From assembly GCA_913061285.1 (NCBI GenBank), contig CAJXVR010000028.1:1-38122 (forward strand): a stretch of 38,122 nt of DNA, written 5' to 3'. Numbering within the stretch: the stretch's first letter is position 1; each line of letters starts with the position of its first letter. Origin of the DNA: an uncultured Verrucomicrobiota bacterium (GTDB lineage Bacteria; Verrucomicrobiota; Verrucomicrobiia; Limisphaerales; AAA164-E04). Of this stretch, positions 1 to 8,622 are shown one piece after another. The position numbers were made by a program, and so were the translations under genes. The notes beneath the pieces are model-generated. The model was not told where the DNA came from. It saw nothing but the letters and a program-made list of their open reading frames with translations, and searched no databases.

Positions 1-39
1 GAGAGGTCTCGTGGGCTCGGAGATGTGTATAAGAGACAG
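1..39. other. Nextera transposase adapter (sequencing artefact), reverse complement of the i7-side adapter
   Basis: GTCTCGTGGGCTCGGAGATGTGTATAAGAGACAG at positions 6-39, preceded by part of an index; the same sequence occurs inverted at the other contig end. Confidence 0.97.
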
Positions 40-1734
40 GAATGGTATCCCGACAATCTCCCTGGCACTGTTAACATCGGCCCAGGCTCTCCGACGGGAG
101 TCACCTTCGGCTATGGCTCCAAATTTCCAGAGCAATACCAAAAAGCACTCTATCTCCTGGATTGGAGTTGGGGCAAAATCTACTCGGTCAACCTCCAGCC
201 CGATGGGTCCTCCTATACCGGTGAAAAACAAGAATTCGTCTCGGGCGCTCCACTGCCTGTCACCGATGCAATCATCAATCCCAATGATGGTGCAATGTAC
301 TTTGCCATCGGTGGCCGACGGGTCCAATCTGGACTCTATCGTGTTTCCTACGTTGGCAACGAATCCACTGCTCCCATCGATCCCATTGCCACGAACCAAC
401 GCGGCGCCCGAGAAAGGAAACTCCGCCAACAGCTAGAAGCCTACCACGGCATCCAAGACCCCGAGGCCATTTCTAGCTCCTGGGCCTATCTCGATCACGA
501 AGACCGGTTCATCCGCTGGGCGGCGCGCACAGCGATCGAACACCAGCCAGCGCACACTTGGGCACCAAGAGCCTTGTCTGAACCCGATCATGGTAAACGA
601 GTTGAGGCGCTCCTCGGCCTCGCACGACTGACGGGTGTCGATCCCACCCATCGAAGCGAGCAGGCCGCACCACCAAAGACAGCGGTTCGGGATCAAATAC
701 TCGACTCGCTCCTTGAGGTGCAATGGAATCGCCTCACTGACGAGCAACAATTGACCTTGGTCCGAACCTATCAAATCACGCTCAATCGATTCGGATCGCC
801 ATCAAGCGACGTCATCAAGAGTATCATTGCTCAGCTCGATCCACAGTTCCCAGCCCAATCGTTTCAACACAACTGGCTCCTCTGCGAAACCCTGGCCTAT
901 TTGCAATCGCCAACCGTCGCCGGCAAAGGTGTGAAACTCATTAGAGACGCTGCCACTCAAGAAGAACAAATGGAATATGCTCGGTCCCTCCGCTTTCTTA
1001 AAGCGGGCTGGACAACAGCGCTCCAAACCGAGTACTTCGAATGGTTCCTAACCGCAGCCAACTATCGTGGCGGTGCGAGTTTCTCAAAATTCATCGAATT
1101 CATTCGCAACGATGCCGTTGAGACCCTCTCGGTTCAGGACCGAAGCAGGCTAGCTGGCGTGCTCGCCAAAAAGCCTGTCAGTAAGTCACCACTTGAAGCC
1201 TTGGCCGAAGCGATGGCGGGTCGAAGCTTTGTTAAGGAGTGGGAATTCGAAGAAATTGCCAGCGCCGCCGAGACGAGTCTCAAGCACCGAAACTACAACA
1301 AAGGACGAAAAGCCTTTGGAGCGGCCGGTTGCTTTGCCTGCCACCGCTTTGCCAATGAAGGCGGTATGACCGGACCCGATCTGACCAATGCGGGAGGACG
1401 ATACTCTCCCCGTGATTTCATCGACCAGGTCTTCCACCCGAGCAAAGAGATCAATGAACAATTCGTTCCCATCGTGCTTACCAAGACGGATGGAGAAACA
1501 GTCTCGGGTGTGATTGTAAACCTAAACGGGGACTCCGTGTCGGTAAACACAGATCTCACTGACCCCAACCAACGGGAGCGAGTGGATCGCAAACAGGTTG
1601 CCAGCATCGAGCCCTCAAAAATCTCCACCATGCCAGAGGGCCTCCTCAACATGTTAGAGAAGGAAGAAATTCTAGATCTCATTGCCTACGTCCTTAGTCA
1701 GGGCAAGCCCGATCACCCATTCTTTGGCAATTAA
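40..1734 (+). CDS. PVC-type heme-binding (Planctomycete cytochrome c family) protein, 5' truncated by contig edge
   Basis: C-terminal GCFACHRFANEGGMTGPDLTNAGGRYSPRDFIDQVFHPSKEINEQF (CxxCH plus conserved GPDLT/RYSPRDF motifs); the first codons of the listed ORF are adapter. Confidence 0.88.
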   Translation, partial: EWYPDNLPGTVNIGPGSPTGVTFGYGSKFPEQYQKALYLLDWSWGKIYSVNLQPDGSSYTGEKQEFVSGAPLPVTDAIINPNDGAMYFAIGGRRVQSGLYRVSYVGNESTAPIDPIATNQRGARERKLRQQLEAYHGIQDPEAISSSWAYLDHEDRFIRWAARTAIEHQPAHTWAPRALSEPDHGKRVEALLGLARLTGVDPTHRSEQAAPPKTAVRDQILDSLLEVQWNRLTDEQQLTLVRTYQITLNRFGSPSSDVIKSIIAQLDPQFPAQSFQHNWLLCETLAYLQSPTVAGKGVKLIRDAATQEEQMEYARSLRFLKAGWTTALQTEYFEWFLTAANYRGGASFSKFIEFIRNDAVETLSVQDRSRLAGVLAKKPVSKSPLEALAEAMAGRSFVKEWEFEEIASAAETSLKHRNYNKGRKAFGAAGCFACHRFANEGGMTGPDLTNAGGRYSPRDFIDQVFHPSKEINEQFVPIVLTKTDGETVSGVIVNLNGDSVSVNTDLTDPNQRERVDRKQVASIEPSKISTMPEGLLNMLEKEEILDLIAYVLSQGKPDHPFFGN

Positions 1735-1757
1735 TTCTAACGGGCAAAATTCAAAAC

Positions 1758-1788
1758 GGGGCGAGCAAAGGGCTCGCCCCTTTTTTTT
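1758..1788 (+). terminator. Rho-independent terminator
   Basis: GGGGCGAGC-AAAGG-GCTCGCCCC (9-bp perfect stem) followed by T8, 24 nt after the stop at 1734. Confidence 0.92.
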
Positions 1789-1856
1789 CTTCAAAAACTG
1801 TTGAGAAGCGGCGAAAGAAGAGCCTTCGCTGCCCACCAAACTCAGGGCACTTCAAC

Positions 1857-1890
1857 TTCACAACTGATAAAGGACGTTATCATATGTGAA
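1857..1890 (+). other. Candidate tyrosine-recombinase core site (att-like), copy 1
   Basis: TTCACAACTGATAA-AGGACG-TTATCATATGTGAA: 14-bp arms matching at 12/14 positions around a 6-nt asymmetric spacer, 23 nt upstream of the recombinase ATG. Confidence 0.5.
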
Positions 1891-1913
1891 AACAACCTGA
1901 ATAGGGGACCTAA

Positions 1914-2906
1914 ATGGAACTGACCACAATCGATCAAAGAGGCCTTGAGGTCTCCTCAGCAAACGCCCTCTTCATGGGAAAACCCTTTCCTTCTCCTATT
2001 GCCCAGGCCGGAAAGTCTGCCGTTGAGCGATTTGTGGAATTCTTCTTGGTTCGGATTGAGAATCTTAACACTCGCCGTGCTTATGGTCGGGCTGCGCTTC
2101 GGTTTCTGAATTGGATGGAAGATCACGGACTTGCGCTCGAGGCCGTCAGGCCCGTTCACGTGGCTGCATATATTGAATCGCTGAAAACTGAATTGGCTGC
2201 TCCTTCTGTGAAGCAGCAACTCGCGTCGATACGGGAATTGTTTGATTGGCTCGTCGTTGGCCAGATTGTTCCGATGAATCCGGCATCTTCTGTTCGTGGA
2301 CCGAAGCACAGCACCAATAAAGGTAAGACGATTGATCTGTCTGCTGCCGATACGCGATTGTTGCTGGATTCGATCGATACCTCCCATGTTCGAGGTCTCC
2401 GCGATCGGGCGCTCATCGCGGCCTTGGTTTATTCCTGCGCCCGTGTTGGGGCCGTCGTTAAGATGCGGGTCGAAGACTATTACCCCAAAGGGAAACGCTG
2501 GTGGTTCCGGCTTCACGAAAAAGGCGGTAAGGAACACGAAGTCCCAGCTCATCACTTGGCCGAAGCCTATCTTGATGAATACATCAGGACTACGGGGATA
2601 TCCGAAGACCCGAAGGGTCCCCTCTTCCGGAGCTGTAAAGGACGGTCATCAACGCTTGGGACAGGTGGCCTTGAACAGAGCAATGTTTATCAGATGATCC
2701 GGAAGCGAGCAATCGAGGCCGGGATTGCTGACAAGATTGGATGCCACACTTTTCGTGCGACGGGGATTACGGTGTTTCTGAAGAACGGCGGTGACTTGGA
2801 AACTGCTCAGCACATGGCTAACCATGCTTCAGCTCGGACGACTAAACTCTACGATCGGCGGAGTGATGAGATTTCGTTGGAAGCTGTGGAGAGAATTTGG
2901 ATCTGA
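1914..2906 (+). CDS. Tyrosine recombinase / phage integrase family protein
   Basis: N-terminal SAM-like domain (NTRRAYGRAALRFLNWMEDHG) and catalytic C-terminus HTFRATGITVFLKNGGDLETAQHMANHASARTTKLYDRR (HxxR...H...Y). Confidence 0.95.
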   Translation: MELTTIDQRGLEVSSANALFMGKPFPSPIAQAGKSAVERFVEFFLVRIENLNTRRAYGRAALRFLNWMEDHGLALEAVRPVHVAAYIESLKTELAAPSVKQQLASIRELFDWLVVGQIVPMNPASSVRGPKHSTNKGKTIDLSAADTRLLLDSIDTSHVRGLRDRALIAALVYSCARVGAVVKMRVEDYYPKGKRWWFRLHEKGGKEHEVPAHHLAEAYLDEYIRTTGISEDPKGPLFRSCKGRSSTLGTGGLEQSNVYQMIRKRAIEAGIADKIGCHTFRATGITVFLKNGGDLETAQHMANHASARTTKLYDRRSDEISLEAVERIWI

Positions 2907-3005
2907 TATTCTCTTCGAGAATACTGCGGCCATTGTTCTCAGGACCGATCAAACGAAATGTGAGATCCTCTGTCTAAAAAAGAGGTGTGTGTCTGAAATC
3001 TAATA

Positions 3006-3809
3006 ATGAATAAGAGAGCACAAATTTCTGAAGGCTTCACCCTAGTGGAATTGCTGGTTGTGATAAGTGTAATCGCTCTCCTGGCGACCCTGATCTTCTC
3101 TGGAGTATCGTATGCTCACTTTCGATCCCGAGTCACCGGATGTACGAACAACTACAAGCAGATTACGTTATCGGCGAACATGTATGCATCGGATGATCCC
3201 AATGAGCGGTTGCCATCGTTCGAGTTGCCAACCCAGACCACTCAACTGATTAGGTTTCAGAATCTCTATCCATGGCTGCTAGCTCTCCCCATGTTATCTG
3301 AAATGGATAAGCATGGAGTTTCGTCCCCTAAGCAGTGGTTCTGTCCTCTTCAGCCAAAACTTTCGAAGGCTCTTGAATCCAACTTTCAAATCGTCAAGGG
3401 GCGAACCATGACATCGATTGCAGACCTAACAACAGGATTTGAAGAAATACAAGGTTCTAGGTATGCCTCTGTGGGTTTGTTCTGGTGGGTTCCACGAAAG
3501 TTACAGGGAAGTGATAGTCTGACATATCCAGAGGTTAGTCTCCTCAAGACTAGAGAAAGTAATCCATGGCCTTCAAGACTCAGCGATACAAGCGTTTCAA
3601 GTCGACCGATTGTGACCGATAAGATGGTCGGAGAAAAAGCGATTTCTGGTGACGGATTCCTCAGCGCACACGGTGGTCATACGTTTCGAGGGAAAATTCG
3701 GAACTCCAATTCAGGGTATGCTGATGGTCACGTAGAAACACGCAAAGCAGAATCTCTGAAGTGGGAGCTACAGTTTACCGATGAATTTAGCAACTATGCC
3801 TTCTACTAA
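3006..3809 (+). CDS. Type II secretion-like pseudopilin with prepilin N-terminal methylation motif
   Basis: GFTLVELLVVISVIALLATLIFSG N-terminus; C-terminal HGGHTFRGKIRNSNSGYADGHVE, as in PVC H-X9-DG pseudopilins. Confidence 0.85.
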   Translation: MNKRAQISEGFTLVELLVVISVIALLATLIFSGVSYAHFRSRVTGCTNNYKQITLSANMYASDDPNERLPSFELPTQTTQLIRFQNLYPWLLALPMLSEMDKHGVSSPKQWFCPLQPKLSKALESNFQIVKGRTMTSIADLTTGFEEIQGSRYASVGLFWWVPRKLQGSDSLTYPEVSLLKTRESNPWPSRLSDTSVSSRPIVTDKMVGEKAISGDGFLSAHGGHTFRGKIRNSNSGYADGHVETRKAESLKWELQFTDEFSNYAFY

Positions 3810-4101
3810 GGCTCCGAAAACATACCATAATCTTAAGGCCTAGCAGCAGCAAAGGTCATCCACTTGGTCAGTCCGGAAAGGAACTTCCAGTAAACACTAT
3901 CAACGACTACTGAAAGCGTTTGGCCCTCTCCTGCAGCTTGGGGAGGGATTCTCAACTTTTCCCATATTGCTCTGACATTGAGGGGACCAACTAATTTAGG
4001 CAGCTGATTTTATCATAAATAGTCAAGAATGAGAGGGGAGCCTAAAGATACTTTCCAATCCGGCTACTTTGCTAAGTTTGTGATTCATTAATCCCGTAGT
4101 C

Positions 4102-5268
4102 TTGAATAACCTTACCTACATGCCAGGTGAGGAAGAAAACGACCAAGTGAAGCCCGAAGAATTGCCCAAGCCTATTCGATACGATATTGATCAGTATCTC
4201 AACAAGGCTATCGAGAAACGCGCTAAGGTTCTTGCTGGGATTCTCAGTCTAAAACTCTTTGGCGGCTGGTTCTCGATTCAGGCCTTAGTGAAGGATTTTG
4301 CAACTACAGTTACGACTCAGAAGCTTTCAGACATGTCTGGGGACGTGCAACACCAGTTGCGACACTTTCAATCGTGGTCGGAGGCCCTCCGAGTAAGAGT
4401 CGATAAAAACCAAATCCACATAGCTTCTGGACTAAAACAATCAGTAGCAGCCCAACTACAGTTGAGTAACTCGCAGGCAAGTCTTTCCTTGTTGTTAACC
4501 AATGTGACCCAGGCAGCGGACTCTGCCCTCCGACATGTAGAATCTCAGGAACAATCGGTGGCTACGAAGGTTCGCGAGCTTACTACTAATGCAACGAACG
4601 AAGTGGAATTTCTTAAGAATAATATTAAAAATCGCGTTGCTGACCTTGATCGCAAGGAAAGCGAGATTGTGTCCGGATTGCTGAAAGACAAAGACTTCCA
4701 ATCGAGAATATCCGAGATAAGTAGTAGCGTCGCTCCACTTGGTGAAAAAGTCGAATCGTTGATTCCGGTTGGCACAATATTCCCATACTACGGCACAACA
4801 AATACAGTGCTTGTTGGATATGTGTTCTGCGACAGACGATGGATATCAAAGCGAACCCATAAAAAGCTGTTTGATCATTTGCTAAATCTCAATATCTCTG
4901 GAGAAGAACAGCTCGAACTTGATAAAGATGGAGAGAGAATACGGGTTCCGGATCTTCGGGGGATGTTTCTTAGAGGACTAGATAAACGGATTGAGGGCTC
5001 TCAAGATCCATGGAGTAGCGAGAATAGAAATGAGGCGCGACGCTTGGGGAGCCGTCAGCCTAGCGCCGTTGGCCCACATAAGCATCCTGTTTTGCTTCGA
5101 GGAATTAAGGGAATCGGAGTTGTTGGTGGAGAAAGTGCTGCTGCTGTAGATCCATCTGGAGGGACGACGAACACGAAACTAAATTTAGCAGAGGTATCAG
5201 TCCCTGAACCACAATTTTCAGAGTCTCGACCAAAGAATGCGGCGGTGAACTTCATTATCAAACATTGA
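4102..5268 (+). CDS. Coiled-coil protein with C-terminal phage tail-collar-like domain (start may be ATG 4120)
   Basis: C-terminus VGTIFPYYG...GYVFCDRRW...IRVPDLRGMFLRGLDKR...SAVGPHKHPV...AAVNFIIKH resembles tail collar domains; long heptad-like region before it. TTG start at 4102, ATG at 4120. Confidence 0.72.
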   Translation: MNNLTYMPGEEENDQVKPEELPKPIRYDIDQYLNKAIEKRAKVLAGILSLKLFGGWFSIQALVKDFATTVTTQKLSDMSGDVQHQLRHFQSWSEALRVRVDKNQIHIASGLKQSVAAQLQLSNSQASLSLLLTNVTQAADSALRHVESQEQSVATKVRELTTNATNEVEFLKNNIKNRVADLDRKESEIVSGLLKDKDFQSRISEISSSVAPLGEKVESLIPVGTIFPYYGTTNTVLVGYVFCDRRWISKRTHKKLFDHLLNLNISGEEQLELDKDGERIRVPDLRGMFLRGLDKRIEGSQDPWSSENRNEARRLGSRQPSAVGPHKHPVLLRGIKGIGVVGGESAAAVDPSGGTTNTKLNLAEVSVPEPQFSESRPKNAAVNFIIKH

Positions 5269-5300
5269 GGAGATTTGGTCTTCAGTAGAAAATGTGTGGA

Positions 5301-5327
5301 ATTAACGCCTTTTAAAGAAGCGTTAAT
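5301..5327 (+). repeat. Inverted repeat / stem-loop after the collar gene (possible terminator without U-tract)
   Basis: ATTAACGC - 11 nt - GCGTTAAT perfect 8-bp arms. Confidence 0.5.
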
Positions 5328-5356
5328 CGTCCCACTCTGCTGGCGCGAGATTCCAA

Positions 5357-5384
5357 AAGTAACATAAAGGACGTTATGTTACTT
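5357..5384 (+). other. Candidate tyrosine-recombinase core site (att-like), copy 2
   Basis: AAGTAACATAA-AGGACG-TTATGTTACTT: 11-bp perfect arms around the same spacer AGGACG in the same orientation as copy 1; shared 14-mer ATAAAGGACGTTAT. Confidence 0.5.
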
Positions 5385-5431
5385 AATAACACACAAGAGG
5401 GGGCGCGTAAAGCGGTTGCCGGTTCGGAACT

Positions 5432-5662
5432 TCACGGTTTCTTATTCTCTTTCTGTCGAAGGAATACCTCAAGGTTACTTCGGGTCCCCTTCGTATTTGG
5501 GTCAGTTGGTCCGAGGAGTTTCTCAAACAAATCTAAGGATTGAACAAGCAACGGCTCGGTTTCTTCATATCTCCCTTGAGCGCGATACAATGCCGCCAGG
5601 TTGTTGAGGCTTGAGGCCACATCAGGATGCTCCGTGCCCAAGAGCTTGCGACTCATCTCCAA
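5432..5662 (-). pseudogene. Truncated kinesin-light-chain-type TPR protein (C-terminal remnant)
   Basis: SRKLLGTEHPDVASSLNNLAALYRAQGRYEETEPLLVQSLDLFEKLLGPTDPNTKGTRSNLE; only about 1.5 repeats, and the in-frame sequence upstream no longer looks like TPR. Confidence 0.75.
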
Positions 5663-5922
5663 GCCTTGGAGATGGATTACGCTGATTCGAATCTTGTGGT
5701 CCAGGTCTGTGATATGCCGGTGCCTCGGTGTTCGTTCTCTCCAATCATTGTAAACACTCCGGCTTAGTCCATGTCTCGAACTGGGTGACGCAGCGCATCC
5801 CTAAACTAGCCACTATTGATAACACTGGATATATTCTTGACTTGATACTCTTACCACGCTTTCTTAAGTTAGTTAACAACGAGTTTTTAGCAAACCTTCA
5901 CCGGAGACTGATTTAGGCAATA

Positions 5923-6537
5923 ATGAAAAATACTTTTTTTAAGAACAGATATATTGCAACGCAAGCACGACTACTTAGAGGCACGCTAAAAAATGGAATC
6001 GGCATTCTTTTCATTCTTAGCCTGCTTATCAGCAGCCAAGGATACGGTAACACAGTAGCAGCATATAAAGCGACTTGTGATCTTCGGAGGGATAATCGCG
6101 CTGCCGCAGCAGATAGGGACAATTTAATCGAACATGATAGAGCAACCCGAGATAAAAACCTTGGGCTAGCCAGAATACAAGGGGAGAGAAATCTTGCAGA
6201 GGATTCAGCCGAATCGACATATCTGATTTCCCTCGCGACGATCCTTGCGACCTACGAGGCAGAGGAAGCTGCATGTTACCTTTTGGCGGGTCCTGGAGTT
6301 GGCCCCTGCATTGCGGCAGCCAAAGCACTCAATATTGCACTCACGGCAGCTGCCTACAACATCTACAGGCTAGCAATGGAAGCAGCTGAATTTAATTACA
6401 ACACAGAGAAAGCAAGCATAATGAATGAGTGGCAAGATCGTCTAGAAGATGCAGACAATTTGCTAGCTGATGCCATGTTCCTGATAAATAGCACGCACAC
6501 GGATTGTATAAGCGGCGCAGCTAACCACACTCACTAG
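5923..6537 (+). CDS. Hypothetical secreted or membrane-anchored Ala-rich protein
   Basis: Hydrophobic N-terminal segment (GIGILFILSLLISSQGYG) followed by an Ala/charged helical region; not recognised. Confidence 0.6.
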   Translation: MKNTFFKNRYIATQARLLRGTLKNGIGILFILSLLISSQGYGNTVAAYKATCDLRRDNRAAAADRDNLIEHDRATRDKNLGLARIQGERNLAEDSAESTYLISLATILATYEAEEAACYLLAGPGVGPCIAAAKALNIALTAAAYNIYRLAMEAAEFNYNTEKASIMNEWQDRLEDADNLLADAMFLINSTHTDCISGAANHTH

Positions 6538-6588
6538 CGGGCATCCGTCTAAAGCTTTCCAAATTTTTATTAATGTATTTATTGCTTT

Positions 6589-7005
6589 ATGAAAGGACTC
6601 AATATAGTGCATTGCACCACAGAGGAGCAAAGGAATATTGTGAAAGCGTGCAATAGTGCCCTTAAACAATATTACCATGCCTATCGTTTGAGCTTATTGG
6701 TGTTTCCATTCATTGTTCTCACTCTTGTTGTCGTGGCTGCCGCAATTGGTTTTTTCCCTGAATATATTGCCATCTCATCGTTCGTATTGTTGTTGCTACT
6801 TCGCCTTTTACCAGGTGATGCTTCCGGTGTTTTCAGTTATGCTCTTGTTGGTGTTAACTACGCTAGCTACCAATCGGCAATTCTGAAGATGCTTGGAGAA
6901 ACGCAGATGCAATTGCAGGCCTCAGGCCTGATTATGACACCGGACGAATGGGATGGGGTTGTGCGAGAGGCATGCGGAGAACACTGGTCTACAGTAGAAG
7001 CGTAA
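6589..7005 (+). CDS. Hypothetical protein with about two predicted transmembrane segments
   Basis: LSLLVFPFIVLTLVVVAAAIGFF and YIAISSFVLLLLLRLLPG hydrophobic stretches; not recognised. Confidence 0.55.
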   Translation: MKGLNIVHCTTEEQRNIVKACNSALKQYYHAYRLSLLVFPFIVLTLVVVAAAIGFFPEYIAISSFVLLLLLRLLPGDASGVFSYALVGVNYASYQSAILKMLGETQMQLQASGLIMTPDEWDGVVREACGEHWSTVEA

Positions 7006-7125
7006 GAGCTGGAACACCGTTGCTATTGGCGGATATTGAAGCTGCTTAGAAAACGCCCCTGAACGGCTTGGCGAAAGTATGTCATAGTTGAATAATGACT
7101 TTTAACCTATAAACAGAGAATCCAA

Positions 7126-7791
7126 ATGAATCAGAAATTATTGACCCTAGCCGTTGTTGCAGTGTTGTTTGTCATTGTGCCAGACCGATTGTTCGGGCAG
7201 GCAAAAGAAAACAGTCAAAGTAAGTCCGCTATTCAAGCAATCCTTGACAGTCTTCCGAACGATGCATTTTTGAAATCTATGGCGAACAGTGGTATTTCTC
7301 ATCCTGATGTTCAAGGTGACTCCGAAAGGGGACCACTAAACGCTGAGGTTTTTGATTTAGTAAATACTGCTGTGTCTTCATTGAAGGATGAAGACACGGA
7401 TACATGGCATCGGGCATTACGAAATCAAAGGAAACAATTTGAAGATATTTCGAGCCTTTTAGGTGTAGGTGAACCGCAAACCCGCGATGCTGCACTTATG
7501 AAGGATATGATTCTTGAATTTTCGACGGCAACAATTCTTAAATCCAAAAAGGCCAGTAAGGCTAGCCGGGAAGAGACAGCTACAGAGAACGAACGGTTAG
7601 ATAAAGAGCTGAACGTCAAGAGGACTAAAAGGCTTGCGACGGCTAAAGTGCGAGAAGCTTCGATTCTTAAACACGAGAAATATTTAAGTGAAAAATTTGG
7701 GGTTTCAAAGGCAGAGTTGCGAGGGATGAAAGATGATGCGGACGATTGGTATGCAGAATTTAAACGCAGCCGTAAACGTGTTTCAGAGTAA
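7126..7791 (+). CDS. Hypothetical secreted protein
   Basis: Signal-peptide-like N-terminus MNQKLLTLAVVAVLFVIVPDRLFGQA; Lys-rich helical C-terminus; not recognised. Confidence 0.6.
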   Translation: MNQKLLTLAVVAVLFVIVPDRLFGQAKENSQSKSAIQAILDSLPNDAFLKSMANSGISHPDVQGDSERGPLNAEVFDLVNTAVSSLKDEDTDTWHRALRNQRKQFEDISSLLGVGEPQTRDAALMKDMILEFSTATILKSKKASKASREETATENERLDKELNVKRTKRLATAKVREASILKHEKYLSEKFGVSKAELRGMKDDADDWYAEFKRSRKRVSE

Positions 7792-7843
7792 TCTCTGTCG
7801 CCCCCCGGGGTGCAACAGATTGGTTGTGTTGTGTTTCCGACGA

Positions 7844-8053
7844 TTATAAGGAGATTTCTTTTAGCAAAGTCGCGGTCTTAGCCTGATAGCTGTCGGTCGT
7901 CGTGATTGTAGTATAGGTGAAGCCAAGTGCAGACATGTAAGCCTTGTGAACTTGCTCGGCGGGAATGACTTGGCCATTGAATTCCAGATCGCGCGACGAG
8001 CAGGCATCTTGACCAGAGTCCGACGCTTCTCCTTCAACCGTGAAACAAGGGTA
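7844..8053 (-). pseudogene. Start-less open reading frame remnant of an unidentified protein
   Basis: In-frame translation after a TGA: YPCFTVEGEASDSGQDACSSRDLEFNGQVIPAEQVHKAYMSALGFTYTTITTTDSYQAKTATLLKEISL*. Protein-like composition, no plausible start; differs from the listed 66-aa ORF, which is in another frame. Confidence 0.4.
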
Positions 8054-8259
8054 TCACCCATATTCGTGCGAAATGGACCAATAAGCGGTGCTTATCTGGG
8101 CTCTAAGGTCTGACGAGCCTGGACGGAAGAGAGCTCTGATTAGGTGTGCGTTCCCAGATTTTCTACTAAGGAATCCTCTGTCCATTTTCTCAGAACTTAT
8201 CGGATCGCTTAACACATTTTACGTTCCATTGCTCCATAAATCCGATATACCTTTCGGGT

Positions 8260-8622
8260 ATGATGAAAAAAACACTCTATATTCCAGCTATCCGGGTAGT
8301 ATTTCTCAGCATCCTCCTAATCAACTTGGCTACCGGATGTGGAGGGTCGTCAAAATATGCCTACGCCAGCTCAGACACAACAGAAGGTGAAGCGTTTCTC
8401 AAAGAGGCCTCTGAAAAGTGGGGCGAGGTAAAGCTTATGGCTACAGCAGCTTACTGGAAGGAAAAAGGAGAAGCGTTCGATTCAGCAACCGTTCAAAAAC
8501 ATATTCAGGATATTCAGGCAGCAATTTCAGAGCAATTTCATGCGCTACTAAAGAAGAAGAAACTTTCAAAAAGCCAAGCCGATCGTTACTTAGAAATTCT
8601 TAAACATGCTAGTAGCCAGTAA
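8260..8622 (+). CDS. Small hypothetical lipoprotein
   Basis: MMKKTLYIPAIRVVFLSILLINLATGCGGSS: signal peptide with lipobox-like ATGC. Confidence 0.65.
   Translation: MMKKTLYIPAIRVVFLSILLINLATGCGGSSKYAYASSDTTEGEAFLKEASEKWGEVKLMATAAYWKEKGEAFDSATVQKHIQDIQAAISEQFHALLKKKKLSKSQADRYLEILKHASSQ

Noticed and set aside
3925-3955. CCCTCTCC...GGGGAGGG stem in the gap before the collar gene
   Set aside because: Imperfect, no T-tract and no other RNA-like features; not enough to call an ncRNA.
8247-8261. ATACC-TTTCG-GGTAT hairpin at the start codon of the 8260 lipoprotein
   Set aside because: Short 5-bp stem; such hairpins are expected by chance and there is no supporting evidence for a regulatory role.
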